Shown here in pieces: positions 11,476 to 22,160 of a stretch of DNA of 64,000 bases. The position numbers were made by a program, and so were the translations under genes. The DNA is from Lumbricus rubellus (lineage: Eukaryota; Annelida; Clitellata; Crassiclitellata; Lumbricidae). Numbering within the stretch: the first letter of the stretch is position 1; each line of letters opens with the position of its first letter. The notes beneath the pieces were generated by a model. It worked only from the letters and a program-made list of their open reading frames with translations. It searched no databases and was not told the origin of the DNA. The stretch spans positions 1,178,501-1,242,500 of the forward strand of contig OX243827.1 in the NCBI GenBank assembly GCA_945859605.1, given 5' to 3'.

Positions 11476-11773
11476 GGATAAAACAGAACGTGTCATTAAA
11501 ATAAAACCTGGACTGATGGAACCATTTTTTTCCAAATGAAAGCTTAATTGAGTAAAAAAATATTCATGCCAAAGTGCAAGTCAGATTGATGAAAAATAGT
11601 TATACTGTGGGGCTAAGCAATTAATTAAAAATGCCAATGTAACCTTGGAAAGTCGAGTCATACTGACCAAGTCAATTATCTAGCCTGCTAACATTCAGGT
11701 GAATAATTATTTTCTGTGATCCAGCTTCCAATTTTAAACTGACAATATCAAATAATTTAGCAAATAAAATACG

Positions 11774-12852
11774 GTGTCCCAAAACCCGATTGCTGGAATT
11801 TCAGCAAGAAAGCTGGGAAAAACCTTAGTTTACACAGATTCACCTCTCCCTTACCATAGTTACTTACAGGCCCCTCGGCAGAACTCTATGGGTTTCCTAA
11901 TGGTATCCCCGGAGGAAATTATGGATATTGGCCGTGATATACGTTTAACGCATAGCAAAGGTGTTGACGATATAGACCCCTGTATTGCGGCCCCCAATCT
12001 CTCCTTGGTTGCCAGACCTTTAGCGGAGATAATAAATTGTTCATTTAGTAGTGGGATTGTTCCACAAGGCATAAAAATAGCTAAAGTGGTCCCAATACTA
12101 AAAAAGGCGATAAGGACAATGTAATCAATTACAGACCCATTTCCGTTCTTCCTTACTTCTCCAAGTTCTATGAAAAACTTATGTATAATCGACTCTATGG
12201 CTATGTTAAAAACTCTAACATCATTTATCCATCTCAGCATGGATTTCAACCTGGTCATTCCCCCTATATGGCCTTATTAAATATGCAGGACATGATTTCA
12301 AAGGCTATTGAAAATAATGAATACTCAGTGGGAATCTTCTTTGATCTAGCTAAAGCGTTTGATACGGTAGACCATAATATTTTGCTTAAAAAATTAGACA
12401 ACTATGGAATTAGGGGGACTCAGCTCAGATGGTTTGCCAGCTATTTTGAGAGCCGTACACAAAGAGTTCTCTGTAATGGTGTCCTTTCTGAGCTAGGGTT
12501 GATCAAATATGGAGTTCCTCAAGGCTCCAACCTCGGACCACTCCTTTTCCTGCTTTATATTAATGACTTGGCCAATGTCTCTCCAACAATGTTTTTTATT
12601 CTATTTGCCGATGACACCAAGGTTTTTTACTCCAATATGGTTCATGGCAGACGTTGTTTCAAACTGTGAACGTTGAACTATCTAGCATAGCTGTTTGGTT
12701 CCATGCAAATAAACTCACCCTTAATTTAGATAAAACCAACTTTATTTTATTTAAATCCCACCGGAAAATAAAGCCAAATGACAATCTCTGTTTGCTTATT
12801 GATGATATTTCCATCAATCAAGTTGAATCTACAAAATTCTTAGGTGTGCATA
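11774..12852 (+). pseudogene. LINE reverse transcriptase, frameshifted
   Basis: The RT is readable in three overlapping frames. The first block has the KGVDDIDP segment and KVVPILKK. After a single-base shift near 12100 the next reads NYRPISVLPYFSKFYEKL, HGFQPGHSPYMALL, FFDLAKAFDTVDHNIL with the first catalytic Asp, GVPQGSNLGPLLFLLYIND and FADDTKVFY with the Asp pair. A second shift near 12655 leads into WFHANKLTLNLDKTNFI and the FLGVHI thumb segment. All catalytic motifs are present but the frame is broken, so the copy is inactive. Confidence 0.9.
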
Positions 12853-12854
12853 TA

Positions 12855-13820
12855 CACTGTGTCCGGAAAAAAAACAACCAGTTTTGTAAATATGAAAATA
12901 AATAGTAAATATTCATCGATTTTCACAATTCAAACACCATTTTAATCCTGACATATTTCTCTAACAATTGTGAAAATATAAAAGTTCCAGTCCAAATAAT
13001 GACGTCATAATGACGTCATTTGCACAAAAAGTCAAATTTAAGAGATAAATGCGCAAAATCATCCACAATTTCAATATTTTATCATGTAATTTATCAATAA
13101 TAAATGTAAGTTTAATTTTATTTTTATATCTGAATTATGTCAGACTGCAATTTGTGGTCAAAGAGTACACCTTTGGCTTCAACATAAGCGTCAAAAGGGT
13201 CGCGCTAATACCCAACAGCAGCATCGATAACCAGCTTATCAAAACCTCCGAGGCGTTAACAATTCGCTTACGGAGTTCTTCAATGTCTCTTATCCTTGTC
13301 TTGTAGCCTGCACCTTCTCCTCCATCAATCTCCAACTCTTATTATCAGTGGGATTTAAGCGGGCGGCCGTTTTGCGGCCAAAGATTAAGATGAATGAATT
13401 CCGAGTCTTTTTAGTCAACAGATCAACAGATTCACGAACTCAGTGAGCTGAAGCGCTATTTTGTTGAAATGTGTAGGCTATTGTTCCGAATATTCTCGGA
13501 TATCAGGCACCACTTTTTTATAGAGCAGACAATCCCTCTAATAAGCTGCATTTATTTTCACTTCTGGTTCTATTAAATGGATTTCCGTTTTACCAAAAGC
13601 CAATAATACCAACCGAACCATGCATGAATGGCCGGCTATATGCATTTTGATGCAACTGACGTCATTATGACGTCATTATTTGGACTGGAACTTTTATATT
13701 TTCACAATTGTTAGAGAAATATGTCAGGATTAAAATGGTGTTTGAATTGTGAAAATCGATGAATATTTACTATTTATTTTCATATTTAAAAAACTGGTTG
13801 TTTTTTTTCCGGACACAGTG
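12855..13820 (-). mobile_element. Mariner-type element inserted in the LINE
   Basis: TA duplicates at 12853-12854 and 13821-13822. The arms of about 165 bp at 12855-13018 and 13657-13820 look nearly perfect. The tip is CACTGTGTCCGGAAAA. A minus-strand transposase remnant lies at about 13160-13385. It has LWPQNGRPL, then after a shift NPTDNKSWRLMEEKV and RDIEELRKRIV. These are the WPPNSPDLNP-D and W--M---V stretches of mariner transposases, disrupted by stops and shifts. The element is therefore a non-autonomous deletion derivative. Confidence 0.9.
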
Positions 13821-13822
13821 TA

Positions 13823-14413
13823 GATCAACATTTGACCTGGAAAGTTCATATTAATCAAATTGCAACTAAAATTGCTAAAAATATTGGTATTATTTCCCGC
13901 GTTGCTTATATCTTGCCAAAGACAATTAGAATGAATTTGTATTATACCCTTGTCTACCCCTACCTCACATATTGCAACCTTGTTTGGGCATCGACATACG
14001 AATCCAGGCTTCATAAACTTGTAATCTTACAGAAGAGGGCTGTTCGTATAATTGCGGGTATTCGTAAACGGGAACACACTGGCCCTTCCTTTAATGAACT
14101 TCATCTCCTGAAAATTGACCAGATAAAGGATCTCCAAATTAGCGAGTTCTTTTTTCGACTCGAACACGGTCTCCTTCCTTCGGTATTCCAAGGTTACCTC
14201 CCTCACGCCTCTGACATCCATTCGCATTTCACTAGGAATTCATCTGCTTTTCGCCCTGTCAAAGCTCAATCTAATACTAGGCGGTTTACTATTAAATCTT
14301 ATGGCACTAAAGTATGGAACACAATACCAATTGACATTCGTCAATCGAGTAGTCTGCAGGTATTTAAAAAGAAACTTCGTGTTCTTCTACTCTCCTCCAC
14401 TAATGCTACTTGA
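13823..14413 (+). pseudogene. LINE C-terminal domain
   Basis: It continues the RT thumb exactly across the mariner insertion: removing the element and one TA joins VHI to DQHLTWKVHINQI in frame. The domain reads NIGIISRVAYILPKTIR, YYTLVYPYLTYCNLVW, LHKLVILQKRAVRII and, near the end, YGTKVWNTIPIDIRQS and FKKKLR, followed by a stop at 14411-14413. This arrangement is standard for CR1/L2/Jockey-group LINEs. A 3' untranslated region of about 220 bp follows. Confidence 0.9.
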
Positions 14414-14640
14414 AGTGCACATGACCATGTGTAGTTAAGATTTTAGTTAAGTACTTAGTTAAGTTTGTTTCTCTATATGCTCTTGACAATATAAGCTTTT
14501 CTGCAATCTGTCATCACCTAATTTGTTTTAGTCTCTTTCTTTTAAGCTATCTTGATTAATTTTTCTTGGGACTTTTTTACTTGGGTGACCCTTCCCAGCG
14601 GGATGTCCATTAGGGTATAGCAAGAAATACGTTTTGGTTT

Positions 14641-15595
14641 AAAATGAACTTTGGGATAACTTAAAAGGTTGCTCCAGATCCTAAATGAAAGAACTAAATA
14701 AAAATTGCATCAAAATTATTGCATCTAACTTTGCCGCCGAGCACTTGAAGTTTCGTGTACTTTCGCAGCTGCAAACCATGGCAAAAACATGTACTGTGCA
14801 AACACGAGAACTATGGTCACGAAGGGATGGTCAGAAAAGAAAGAGAAAAGAAAGAGGGGCACGATACATGGGCATTTCTAAATGGGGGGGGGGGCATGGC
14901 CGGATTGCCCCCCTGGATCCGCCCCTGATGATACACCAGACAATGATTCTGGCTGTGATACGATTGACTACGATTATATAGCGTCAGAATCATTATGTGG
15001 ACGTTTAAGTTTAGTTATATGCGATCTGAAAGAGAAACATGCCCTCGCTACAACAAGTCACTCTCTGCTTTGTTCAGGAATTTGACAGACATAGTTTCTC
15101 CAATGCGGTTGGTGCTGCTTAATAGGTCTACTTGTGGACTATGGAATTGTGAATGATGACGACCAGAGTTCAGTTAATGACATATTGTGGGAAGAGACAG
15201 AGAGAGAAAATTTCGTAAACTGCTATCTGATGGATGAGGAGAAAAGTGTGAAGCCACAGCATTGGATTTTGTTGGTAGGAAATATATAAGACAGCCATCA
15301 AAACTGGATGTATGCTAGATCTTGAAAAATACCATTGCCACAAGTATGCATTCAAAGTTGTTACAGACGCAGCAAAGTCAGTTTGTAGCAAAGAAAGCAG
15401 AGAGGGCCACATTCGAACAAAGAGAGAATTCCTCAAAACCATGGTCAAATATACCACAAACAGCGAGTGGAAATATATAATTTGAGTGAAACGCATTGTC
15501 GGCATGTGAACATTTTGTGAAGCGTAATAATTAAGGACCACAAGTGTTTTTCAACATTAATTATTTATTCCATTTTTAAGACAGAATAATGCAAT
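14641..15595. other. Unassigned sequence with a TE terminus
   Basis: No supported gene. Near 14886-14927 a G-run is followed by CCCCCCTGGATCCGCCCCTG. This resembles the CAG-GGCGGATCCAG end seen in the opposite sense at 35946 and is probably a fragment of a hAT-like element. The rest is unassigned. Confidence 0.4.
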
Positions 15596-15767
15596 GGGGA
15601 CCGTCCATAAATGACGTCACGTACCTGGAGGGGAGAGGGTCACACATCTGAAACGATTTGTGACGGTCCATTGCTAGATATCATAATTATGACTTTTGTG
15701 TTAACGCGTGACGAGGGTGTCGAAGGAGATAGCCCTAAATTGCGTGACGTCATTTATGGACGGCCCC
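15596..15767. mobile_element. 172-bp MITE
   Basis: Inverted terminal repeats of about 27 bp, GGGGACCGTCCATAAATGAC on the left and its mirror ending GTCATTTATGGACGGCCCC on the right. A TGACGTCA-like half lies at the inner edge of each arm. There is no coding content. The target duplication is unclear (AT on the left, TT on the right), so I assign no superfamily. Confidence 0.85.
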
Positions 15768-16019
15768 TTGCTTGTAGCTCACACTCTGTCGGAATGGCCA
15801 AACAAATAGTATTACCCTGTGCCATAAAATCTGGCTCACAGTATTCTTACTTTTAAGCCTAATTACTACTTTAGTTACGAAAATAATCAAATTTCAGCAG
15901 TTTTAATGCAATACTCAAAGTACGGTATACTTGAATAACTTCAGGGCCTTGGCGGCAAAGTAAAGCAGCACGTCAGAAACAAAATTTCTATACCAGACAC
16001 TATCCTATGCACAAGAGCA

Positions 16020-16190
16020 ACAAAATAATATATCTCAAACATGATCCTTTCTGGTCACTATGCCCTAATGTCCATCCCTTTTGGGCCCCCCTTTGTAGCC
16101 AATGCATGCATGTTTTGTACTTTTATTGTTTTCTTGTTTTCTGGTTGCAATAAAGTGAATTGTATTGTATTGTATTGTATTGTATTGTAT
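16020..16190 (+). mobile_element. LINE 3' end with (ATTGT)n tail
   Basis: A short 3' flank with TTGGGCCCCCCTTTGTAGCC and GGTTGCAATAAAGTG runs into a (TGTAT)n tail at about 16157-16190. Pentanucleotide tails after an AATAAA-like signal are common at CR1/L2-type LINE ends. No coding part remains here. Confidence 0.6.
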
Positions 16191-16314
16191 ATGCGGACGT
16201 TTTGTCAACAACTGACGGTTCACGCGGAATCCAGCTTCCGTTTAGACAGGCATTAAATTAATCGTTCCAGCATCTACTTGAGCAAGAACTATTCTTCGTA
16301 GATCCAACTTCCAT

Positions 16315-16488
16315 TTTCGAAACTAAGAGCAACACCTTGAATTGGATACGAGAGGCAACGGGAAGCCAGTGAAGAACATCAGTCATGTAGGTAGAAAAGT
16401 GGGAGTAGAGAGGTAGACGAGCAATGAGTCTGGCTGCTGAGTTCATAACTGACTGAAGGGAGGATAAGCGAACTTTTGGAAGCCACAT
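16315..16488 (-). pseudogene. LINE C-terminal fragment
   Basis: About 58 codons on the minus strand read LPKVRLSSLQSVMNSAARLI, then TDVLHWLPVASRIQFKVLLL. The LQ-V-N-AARL and LHWLPV--RI-FK patterns are diagnostic of the C-terminal region of CR1/L2/Rex-like LINE polyproteins. It is truncated on both sides. The downstream end (16255-16310) is a fold-back-type unit (ATCCAACTTCCATTTTCG). It is not part of the LINE at 16020-16190, which lies in the opposite orientation. Confidence 0.8.
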
Positions 16489-16499
16489 GTGCCACCTAT

Positions 16500-17122
16500 T
16501 TATACATTTTGATAATAGAAATCATTCTGCTCTTAATGAAATAGAAATTAGCCTTCAGAATCAGTTTTGAATAATTATGAAATAGTTTTTATGTTTTGAA
16601 ACAAAGTCTTTCTAAGATGTTCATGTTCTTCCTGTTGATAGGTGCCACAAGATCGCTTTGCAAGTGCATGAAGATGAACAACTTTATGTGACAATTTTTT
16701 CTCAGTGAGGTCATTCATAATGAGTACACCTACAGTCAATGATCTGCATCAAAGACAACACTAGAGTGGACACATTTATCTACAGCCTTTTAACCATCAA
16801 TTCTTCCTTTTTGTCAGTTCACATTGCAACTGAAGGAGAACACAAGGGGTGTGCTATTCTACATAAATTTCTGGATTTAATATTTCATTCCATAGGATTA
16901 TTGTTTACGAACAACACCCATACAAATCATTTCCATAATCTTGTGACTTAAATAGAGCAGTTGAAAACTAATTTTTGTGAGACACCACGATCATCAATTA
17001 CTTGATAAATCGTATGCTCAAAGTGAAAATCTGACAGCTACAGCGAGAAAACTTGAGAGCCGCAGTGAAAATGCTAGTTATGTGGGAAAACTGTTGCTGA
17101 ATTACGTTGGCCGACTGTTAAT
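16500..17122 (+). pseudogene. Decayed 5' part of the zinc-finger array
   Basis: No intact ORF. In the frame of the downstream zinc-finger ORF, 17040-17122 still reads as a ruined finger: SEKT-stop-EP-Q-stop-KC-stop-LCGKTVAEL, ending TVNMETHTGQK. Stops replace positions where the array has Gly-Glu-Lys-Pro, Tyr and a Gln between the two cysteines (TAG from CAG). A polypyrimidine plus AG near 16620-16642 could be a splice acceptor, but I cannot support an exon. Confidence 0.55.
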
Positions 17123-18589
17123 ATGGAAACCCACACTGGACAGAAAGCATACAAATGTCAGATATGTGAGAAATCATTCACTCAAAGTTATCTGAAAAGA
17201 CACTCTAGAATCCATACTGGAGAGAAACAACATAAATGTGAGTTTTGTCAGAAGTCATTTACTGAAGGTGGTAATCTGAAAATACACATGAGAACCCATA
17301 CTGGAGAGAAACCATACAAATGTGAGTTATGTCAGAAATCTTTTTCTCTCGGTGGTCAACTGAAAGTAGACATGAAACTCCATACTGGAGAAAAAACATA
17401 CAAATGTCAGCTATGTCAGAAGTCATTTACACGTAAGCTTACTTTAAAGTCACACATGATAATCCATACTGGAGAAAGACCTTACAAATGTGAGTTCTGT
17501 TTTAAATCGTTTGCACAAGCAAGTACTGTAAAGTCACACATGGCATCCCACACTGGGGAGAAACCATACAAATGTCAGTTATGTCAGAAATCCTTCACTG
17601 AAGGTGGTCACCTGAAAGTGCACATGAAACTCCATACTGGAGAAAGACCTTACAAATGTGAGTTGTGTTTTAAATCCTTTGCACATGCAAGTGCTGTAAA
17701 GTCACACATGGCATCCCATACTGGAGAAAAGCCATACAAATGCAAGATATGTGAGATCTCATTCGCAACGAATAGTAACCTGAAGACACATATGACAACC
17801 CATACTGGGGAGAAACCCTACAAATGTGAATTATGTCACAAGTCTTATAGAGCGAATTGTAGTCTAAAGTTTCACCTGCGGACCCATAATGGAGAAAAAC
17901 CATACAAATGTGAGTTATGCGAGAAGTCATTTAGACATTTAAGTACTATAAAGACTCACAGGAGAACCCATACTGGAGAGAAGCCGTATAAATGCAAGAT
18001 ATGTGAGATCTCTTTTACTATGAGTGGTCACCTGAGGAATCACATAAGAATCCATACTGGAGAAAAACCGTACCAATGCCATTTATGTGGGAAGTCATTT
18101 AAGCAAAATTACTTGAAGCAACATGCGAAAACGCATTTAACTGAAAAAACTGAAAAGTCATACAAGTGTGAGTTATGTGAGAAGTCATTTAGACATTTAA
18201 GTACTATAAGGACACACAGAAGAACCCATACTGGAGAGAAGCCGTATAAATGCAAGATATGTGAGATCTCTTTTACTATGAGTGGTCAGCTGACGAGACA
18301 CATAAGAACCCATACTGGAGAAAAACCCTACCAATGTCATTTATGTGAGAAGTCATTTAAGCAGAATGGTCACTTGAAGCAACATGCGACAACACATTCA
18401 ACTGAAAAGCCATACAAATGTGAGTTATGCCCGAAATCATATAAAGGTGCTTATGCTCTTAAATTACACATGAGAATGCATACTGGAGAAAGACCATACC
18501 AATGTCTGTTATGTGAAGAATCATTTAAAGAGAAATATACTCTGAAGATTCACATGGGAACGCATACTGGAGAAAAACCGTATAAATGA
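17123..18589 (+). CDS. C2H2 zinc-finger ORF, 17 fingers, probably decaying
   Basis: 488 codons of tandem C2H2 fingers joined by TGEKPYKC linkers, expected to bind DNA in the nucleus. Seventeen fingers are countable. Finger 1 (KSFTQSYLKRH) and finger 12 lack one spacer residue. Finger 3 has Asp in place of its first zinc His (LKVDMKLH). Fingers 10-12 are repeated as 13-15, a recent three-finger duplication of about 261 bp. The ATG at 17123 lies within a ruined finger, and the stop (TGA at 18587-18589) falls at the first Cys of an otherwise readable eighteenth finger. No KRAB, SCAN or BTB-like domain is visible. It differs from the minus-strand zinc-finger family of this window in finger consensus and lacks its tail. 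Confidence 0.75.
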   Translation: METHTGQKAYKCQICEKSFTQSYLKRHSRIHTGEKQHKCEFCQKSFTEGGNLKIHMRTHTGEKPYKCELCQKSFSLGGQLKVDMKLHTGEKTYKCQLCQKSFTRKLTLKSHMIIHTGERPYKCEFCFKSFAQASTVKSHMASHTGEKPYKCQLCQKSFTEGGHLKVHMKLHTGERPYKCELCFKSFAHASAVKSHMASHTGEKPYKCKICEISFATNSNLKTHMTTHTGEKPYKCELCHKSYRANCSLKFHLRTHNGEKPYKCELCEKSFRHLSTIKTHRRTHTGEKPYKCKICEISFTMSGHLRNHIRIHTGEKPYQCHLCGKSFKQNYLKQHAKTHLTEKTEKSYKCELCEKSFRHLSTIRTHRRTHTGEKPYKCKICEISFTMSGQLTRHIRTHTGEKPYQCHLCEKSFKQNGHLKQHATTHSTEKPYKCELCPKSYKGAYALKLHMRMHTGERPYQCLLCEESFKEKYTLKIHMGTHTGEKPYK

Positions 18590-19500
18590 GAGTTATGCCT
18601 GAAATCATTTAACGAGAAATGTACGATGAGATCACACATGAGAATACATTCGTGGAAAGAAACAATGTCATCTGATGATCTGAATGTCATTTGTGTGGAA
18701 ATTCATTGACGCTGATTGTTAATCTGTAGAATCATGTAAGAACCGACACAAAGGAAACTTTCTGAAAAATGTTGTTTATACAGACAGCCTAGGAATAGCA
18801 AAAGTGTGGTTGCGAATTATGATTATGTGTACTTTTATGTTTTTAATCAGTCTTGATGTTAAGAAGTTAATTCTCAGATGTATGTTAATCAAATAGCAAC
18901 TTTTATGAATTTAGCTTCAGCTAAGCCATTTTTTTTATAAAGTCCCCATAGTCATCCATTTTGTATGCGTACCTTAAAAACTGTATAAATTCGGAAATTT
19001 TCTTCACCTCAAAAATGTCTGGATGTCTTGAAGGACTGATCTTATATAGTCCAGTCTTTATCGTTTTTGTAGGTACGAACCCCGGTGGCAGAGCGCCAAC
19101 ACCAACATCTAAAACCTTCAGTTTCTATACTATCAGAATTTTCACAAGTTTCATTTATGAGTTGCAGCTGCAGCCTTTGGGAATTTCGATACAAACACCG
19201 CAAACTTCATTTTCATCCATTTGGTTATGTTCATCATGTAGGCCACATCTAATTCACTTGAATAAGACAAGGTATAATAATAATTAACAGGAACAACTAT
19301 GTACTCTGATTCGTCTTCCTTGAGATTCAGAATTCAAATAATGTGCACCTACATACTTTTACCTTTACAAACATATTATCATTTTCTTTTAGTTTTTATG
19401 CTCCATATCTTTTTTTTTCCATCATGTCAAAATACATTTATCATTTAGCTTTTTTTACTTTGTGATTGAAATCGGACAACACATGATTTAGTGTAAAAGC
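18590..19500. other. Zinc-finger 3' remnant, then unassigned
   Basis: 18590-18710 continues in frame after the stop as ELCLKSFNEKCTMRSHMRIH and a short tail ending in another stop. This shows the array was once longer by one finger. The remaining AT-rich sequence shows no gene. Confidence 0.6.
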
Positions 19501-19509
19501 GTTCTGAGA

Positions 19510-20190
19510 TGGAACACCCAGAGCTAATAGGCGATAAATATATGCTGGATGAAGGTTTTTTAGATTTCAAGTACAAATGGGTGCATCTTGGAATACATGA
19601 ATGAAAATCATCAATCCAGCTTCCATTTAAGCTAAAAACCCATTTTCGTAAATCCAGCTTCTATTTCATCAATAATATTCGTCTGTAGACCAGTTGTCGT
19701 TAGACCAATTGTCGTGGAACCCTTTATGCTCTACCTAGAGGTGTTTTGTTATTGCCTATTATTTTGTCTGTGGTTTTGTCCGGGGGTTGTCTGAAGAGTT
19801 AATATCCATCCCCCACAAATGACATGACTACTCAAAATAGTACGAGTTTCATCAAATTCTGTTTCACCTAGGTGCATTTTATCGAGGAACAAACGTAAAT
19901 GATCGCAGATGGATCGATGAAAATAATTGTTGACAAAATTGAAATTCGATTGATGAAAGGAAGTAATTCTTAAATAGAAGCCGGATTTATAAAAAAGTTT
20001 TCTAAATAGAAGCTGAGCTGGTGAAAGATTGCATAAATAAATAGAAGCTGGATTGATGAAAGCAGTTAATAGCAGAAAATAGAAACTAGATTTGTGAAAA
20101 TAATTGATGTTAAAATTGGAGCTGGAATGAATACAGTTACCTAAATAATAGCAAGGATTGATTAAAATAATTGGATTAAAATAATTTGAT
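19510..20190. repeat. Fold-back arrays (left duplication unit)
   Basis: The sequence runs through inverted AAATCCAGCTTCTATTTC units at about 19600-19670. Next come reverse 14-15-bp units ending GTTGTCGTGGAACC at 19722, then TTTTGTC units at about 19735-19795. From 19910 follow forward units of the AATAGAAGCTGGATTGATGAA type at a spacing of 30-45 bp. Unit copies are degenerate. The same order recurs at 27480-27865 in the right duplication unit. No ORF. Confidence 0.7.
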
Positions 20191-20196
20191 TAAATA

Positions 20197-21195
20197 CACC
20201 GTGACTCAAAAAAAAGTAAGCCAAATTGTTTTGCATATATCTCTAACACCTGATGACATATCAAGCTAAAATTTTCCAAATATTTATAGAAGTGGACCAA
20301 GAATATGATTCCAAAATTTCATGAAATAAAGTTGAACGGATAAAAATATATGAATATTTAAACTTCATATTCCGAAATTGCAGTTTACAAGCAATTTTCT
20401 GTCAGATTCGATAAACTGTTTCCCTATTATTTCCAATGCCTGATGATTAATCATTCTAAAATTTTCCAGATATGTAGAGAATTGAACTACCAATATGACC
20501 CCAACAGTATGGTTTGAAAATTTAATTAAATAAGATGCTCAAAATGTCCCCTCCTGCTTGCACGCAAGCCTGAGAGCGCTGGCGCCATTGCAATGGCAAC
20601 AGCAACGTCGATTATCCTCTGGTTCAGGCCATCCCGCACTTCCAACAAGCGTTGCTTCAGATCGTTTATATCATGGATTGTTGTCTGGTAGGCTCGATCT
20701 TGCATCACGCTCCACATTTTATAGTCGACAGGATTCAAATCTGGACTGTTCGGAGGTCACATAATGTGGGAGAAATGAAGTCTACACAATAACAGACTTG
20801 CTGAAAACTGAAATTTCGGGTGATGAAGTTGAAATATCCATATCCTTCTATCCCTTCACATTTATGACATGAAATTTTGGAATCCTATTCTTGGTTCAAT
20901 TCCCTAAATATCTGGAAAAAGTTTTTATGATTACTCATCAGACTTCAGAGATGTAAAAAAATAGTTTGGCTTACTTTTTATTGAATCCGACAGAAAATTG
21001 CTTGTAAACTGCAATTTCGGTATATGAAGTTTAAATATTCATATCTTTTTATGCGTTCAACTTTATTTCATGAAATGTTGGAATCATATTCTTGGTCCAC
21101 TTCTCTAAATATTTGGAAAATTGTAGCTTCATATGTCATCAGGTATTAGAGATATATGCAAAACAATTTGGCTTACTTTTTTTTGAGTCACGGTG
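20197..21195 (-). mobile_element. Mariner element with doubled termini
   Basis: TA duplicates at 20195-20196 and 21196-21197. The tips CACCGTGACTCAAAAAAAAG are mirrored exactly at the right. Inside, a second, diverged copy of both ends is present: 20409-20520 repeats the left end and 20870-20990 the right. The element thus has nested terminal repeats. It lies in the left duplication unit only. The centre holds a transposase remnant. A loose copy of the left tip is at 35292. Confidence 0.88.
20526..20760 (-). pseudogene. Mariner transposase C-terminal part
   Basis: The minus strand reads PPNSPDLNPVDYKMWSVMQ, then YQTTIHDINDLKQRLLEV, ending in RGHFEHLI and a stop. This is the C-terminal end of a mariner-family transposase. 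The PDLNP-D segment carries the third catalytic Asp of the DD34D triad. The Trp that normally precedes PPNSPD is a TGA stop. About 80 codons remain and the first two catalytic Asp residues are absent, so the protein is dead. Confidence 0.88.
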
Positions 21196-21354
21196 TAGAA
21201 GCTGGATTATGGAAAAACTACATGATTAAATTGATTGAAAATACAATCTTTTACTCTACATAAATGTCTTTAAATATTGTACGTGACATTCGCTTAATAT
21301 AATGCATAAACATTTGATAAAAGTTAGATTAACAGTACTTGACAAAGCTTCCAG

Positions 21355-21525
21355 GCCTCATCAAGGGACATGTGAAGTCCATAGATGATTCGTTCGATGT
21401 ACAATCCTTAATGAATAGTCCCTTGATGAGTAGCCCGTGGTGAACAGTCCATTGATGACTCTTCCTTTGACAAGTAGTCCCTTGATGAATTGCCATTTGA
21501 TGAGAAGTCCGCTACTGAAAATTTT
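21355..21525. repeat. TTGATGA-type short-unit array (left unit)
   Basis: About eight degenerate 15-22-bp units on the pattern AGTCC(C/A)TTGATGA. Matching arrays lie at 28060-28215 in the right duplication unit and in reverse at 33180-33330. Each array abuts sequence homologous to the 3' end of the zinc-finger genes (CAACTAAGTCGTCAGGTGG). Confidence 0.7.
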
Positions 21526-21574
21526 CAACTATACGAAAGTGCTATCTTACATGAACATCTGCAACTAAGTCGTC

Positions 21575-22160
21575 AGGTGGAGAAAATTGATGGCTGGAAT
21601 AATGCTTCTAGAAAATCTGTCTCTGCTTCAAGCAACAATTCATCACAAAAACAACAAACAAAAGAGGTTTAAAAAAATGTGTTACGATCAGCAGAAGATT
21701 TAACTTACAGGTATAGCGTACAGGCATTCTCCGCCTGTAATTCTCTGCAGCTGGTCTGCATATCCACTTGAATCCGGATATTTGTCCTTTGAGAAACCTT
21801 CAATTGGCTCACCAAGAACACCTGCACTAAAAAAATGAAGTAGCGATCAGAGACGTTAGTGATCTTAAGATGCGTTGGCTGGGTTCTTGCATTGAGTTTG
21901 AACGGCTCCGCTGTAAAATAGCTGTCAGTAATCCAATCATTGTGTGAATGTTGTTTCTCAGTTGCACGAGTTCCTCTGCGTTACAGTAGGTATGCCACTT
22001 GTTTGAGTTCTTCAAAACCCACCTTGCATGTGAATGCCTCCTCTCCAAGATGAGTTATCATTTGCATGTTCCGTTTTCTGTGGTTAACAAATGATTTCTG
22101 ACATGACTGGCAGCATGTGCTCTCGAGTGCTTTTGTACTGTCCTGATATCAAAAATAATT
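21575..22160 (-). pseudogene. Collapsed zinc-finger pseudogene (left unit)
   Basis: On the minus strand the 3' part aligns with the private C-terminal domain of the intact gene at 22829-24646 (complement of GCAGAAGATTTAACTTAC, then a region equivalent to SDSFIAL and FKLHAE). The 5' part keeps one finger-like stretch around 22075-22120. The sixteen-finger array is essentially missing, as if collapsed by unequal recombination. Stops interrupt the tail. The sister pseudogene is at 28285-28815. Confidence 0.7.

Larger units (their letters stand above)
11774..14640 (+). mobile_element. CR1/Jockey-group LINE, interrupted by a mariner-type element
   Basis: RT domain, C-terminal domain and 3' untranslated region of a second LINE, distinct from the one at 1.6 kb. 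The 5' half with the endonuclease is absent. Coding blocks are 11774-12124, 12130-12669, 12654-12852 and 13823-14413. Frameshifts lie near 12100 and 12655, and a 966-bp DNA element follows codon 12852. The 3' flank resembles that of the LINE fragments in the 4.43-kb units (CCCAGCGGGATGTCC-like against GCTAGCGGAACTTTGG). Confidence 0.85.

Noticed and set aside
9385..19722. A single giant fold-back element from 9385 to 19722, whose outer arrays have similar GACAA/TTGTC units
   Set aside because: The 9-bp flanks do not match and the interval contains independent elements and a zinc-finger ORF.
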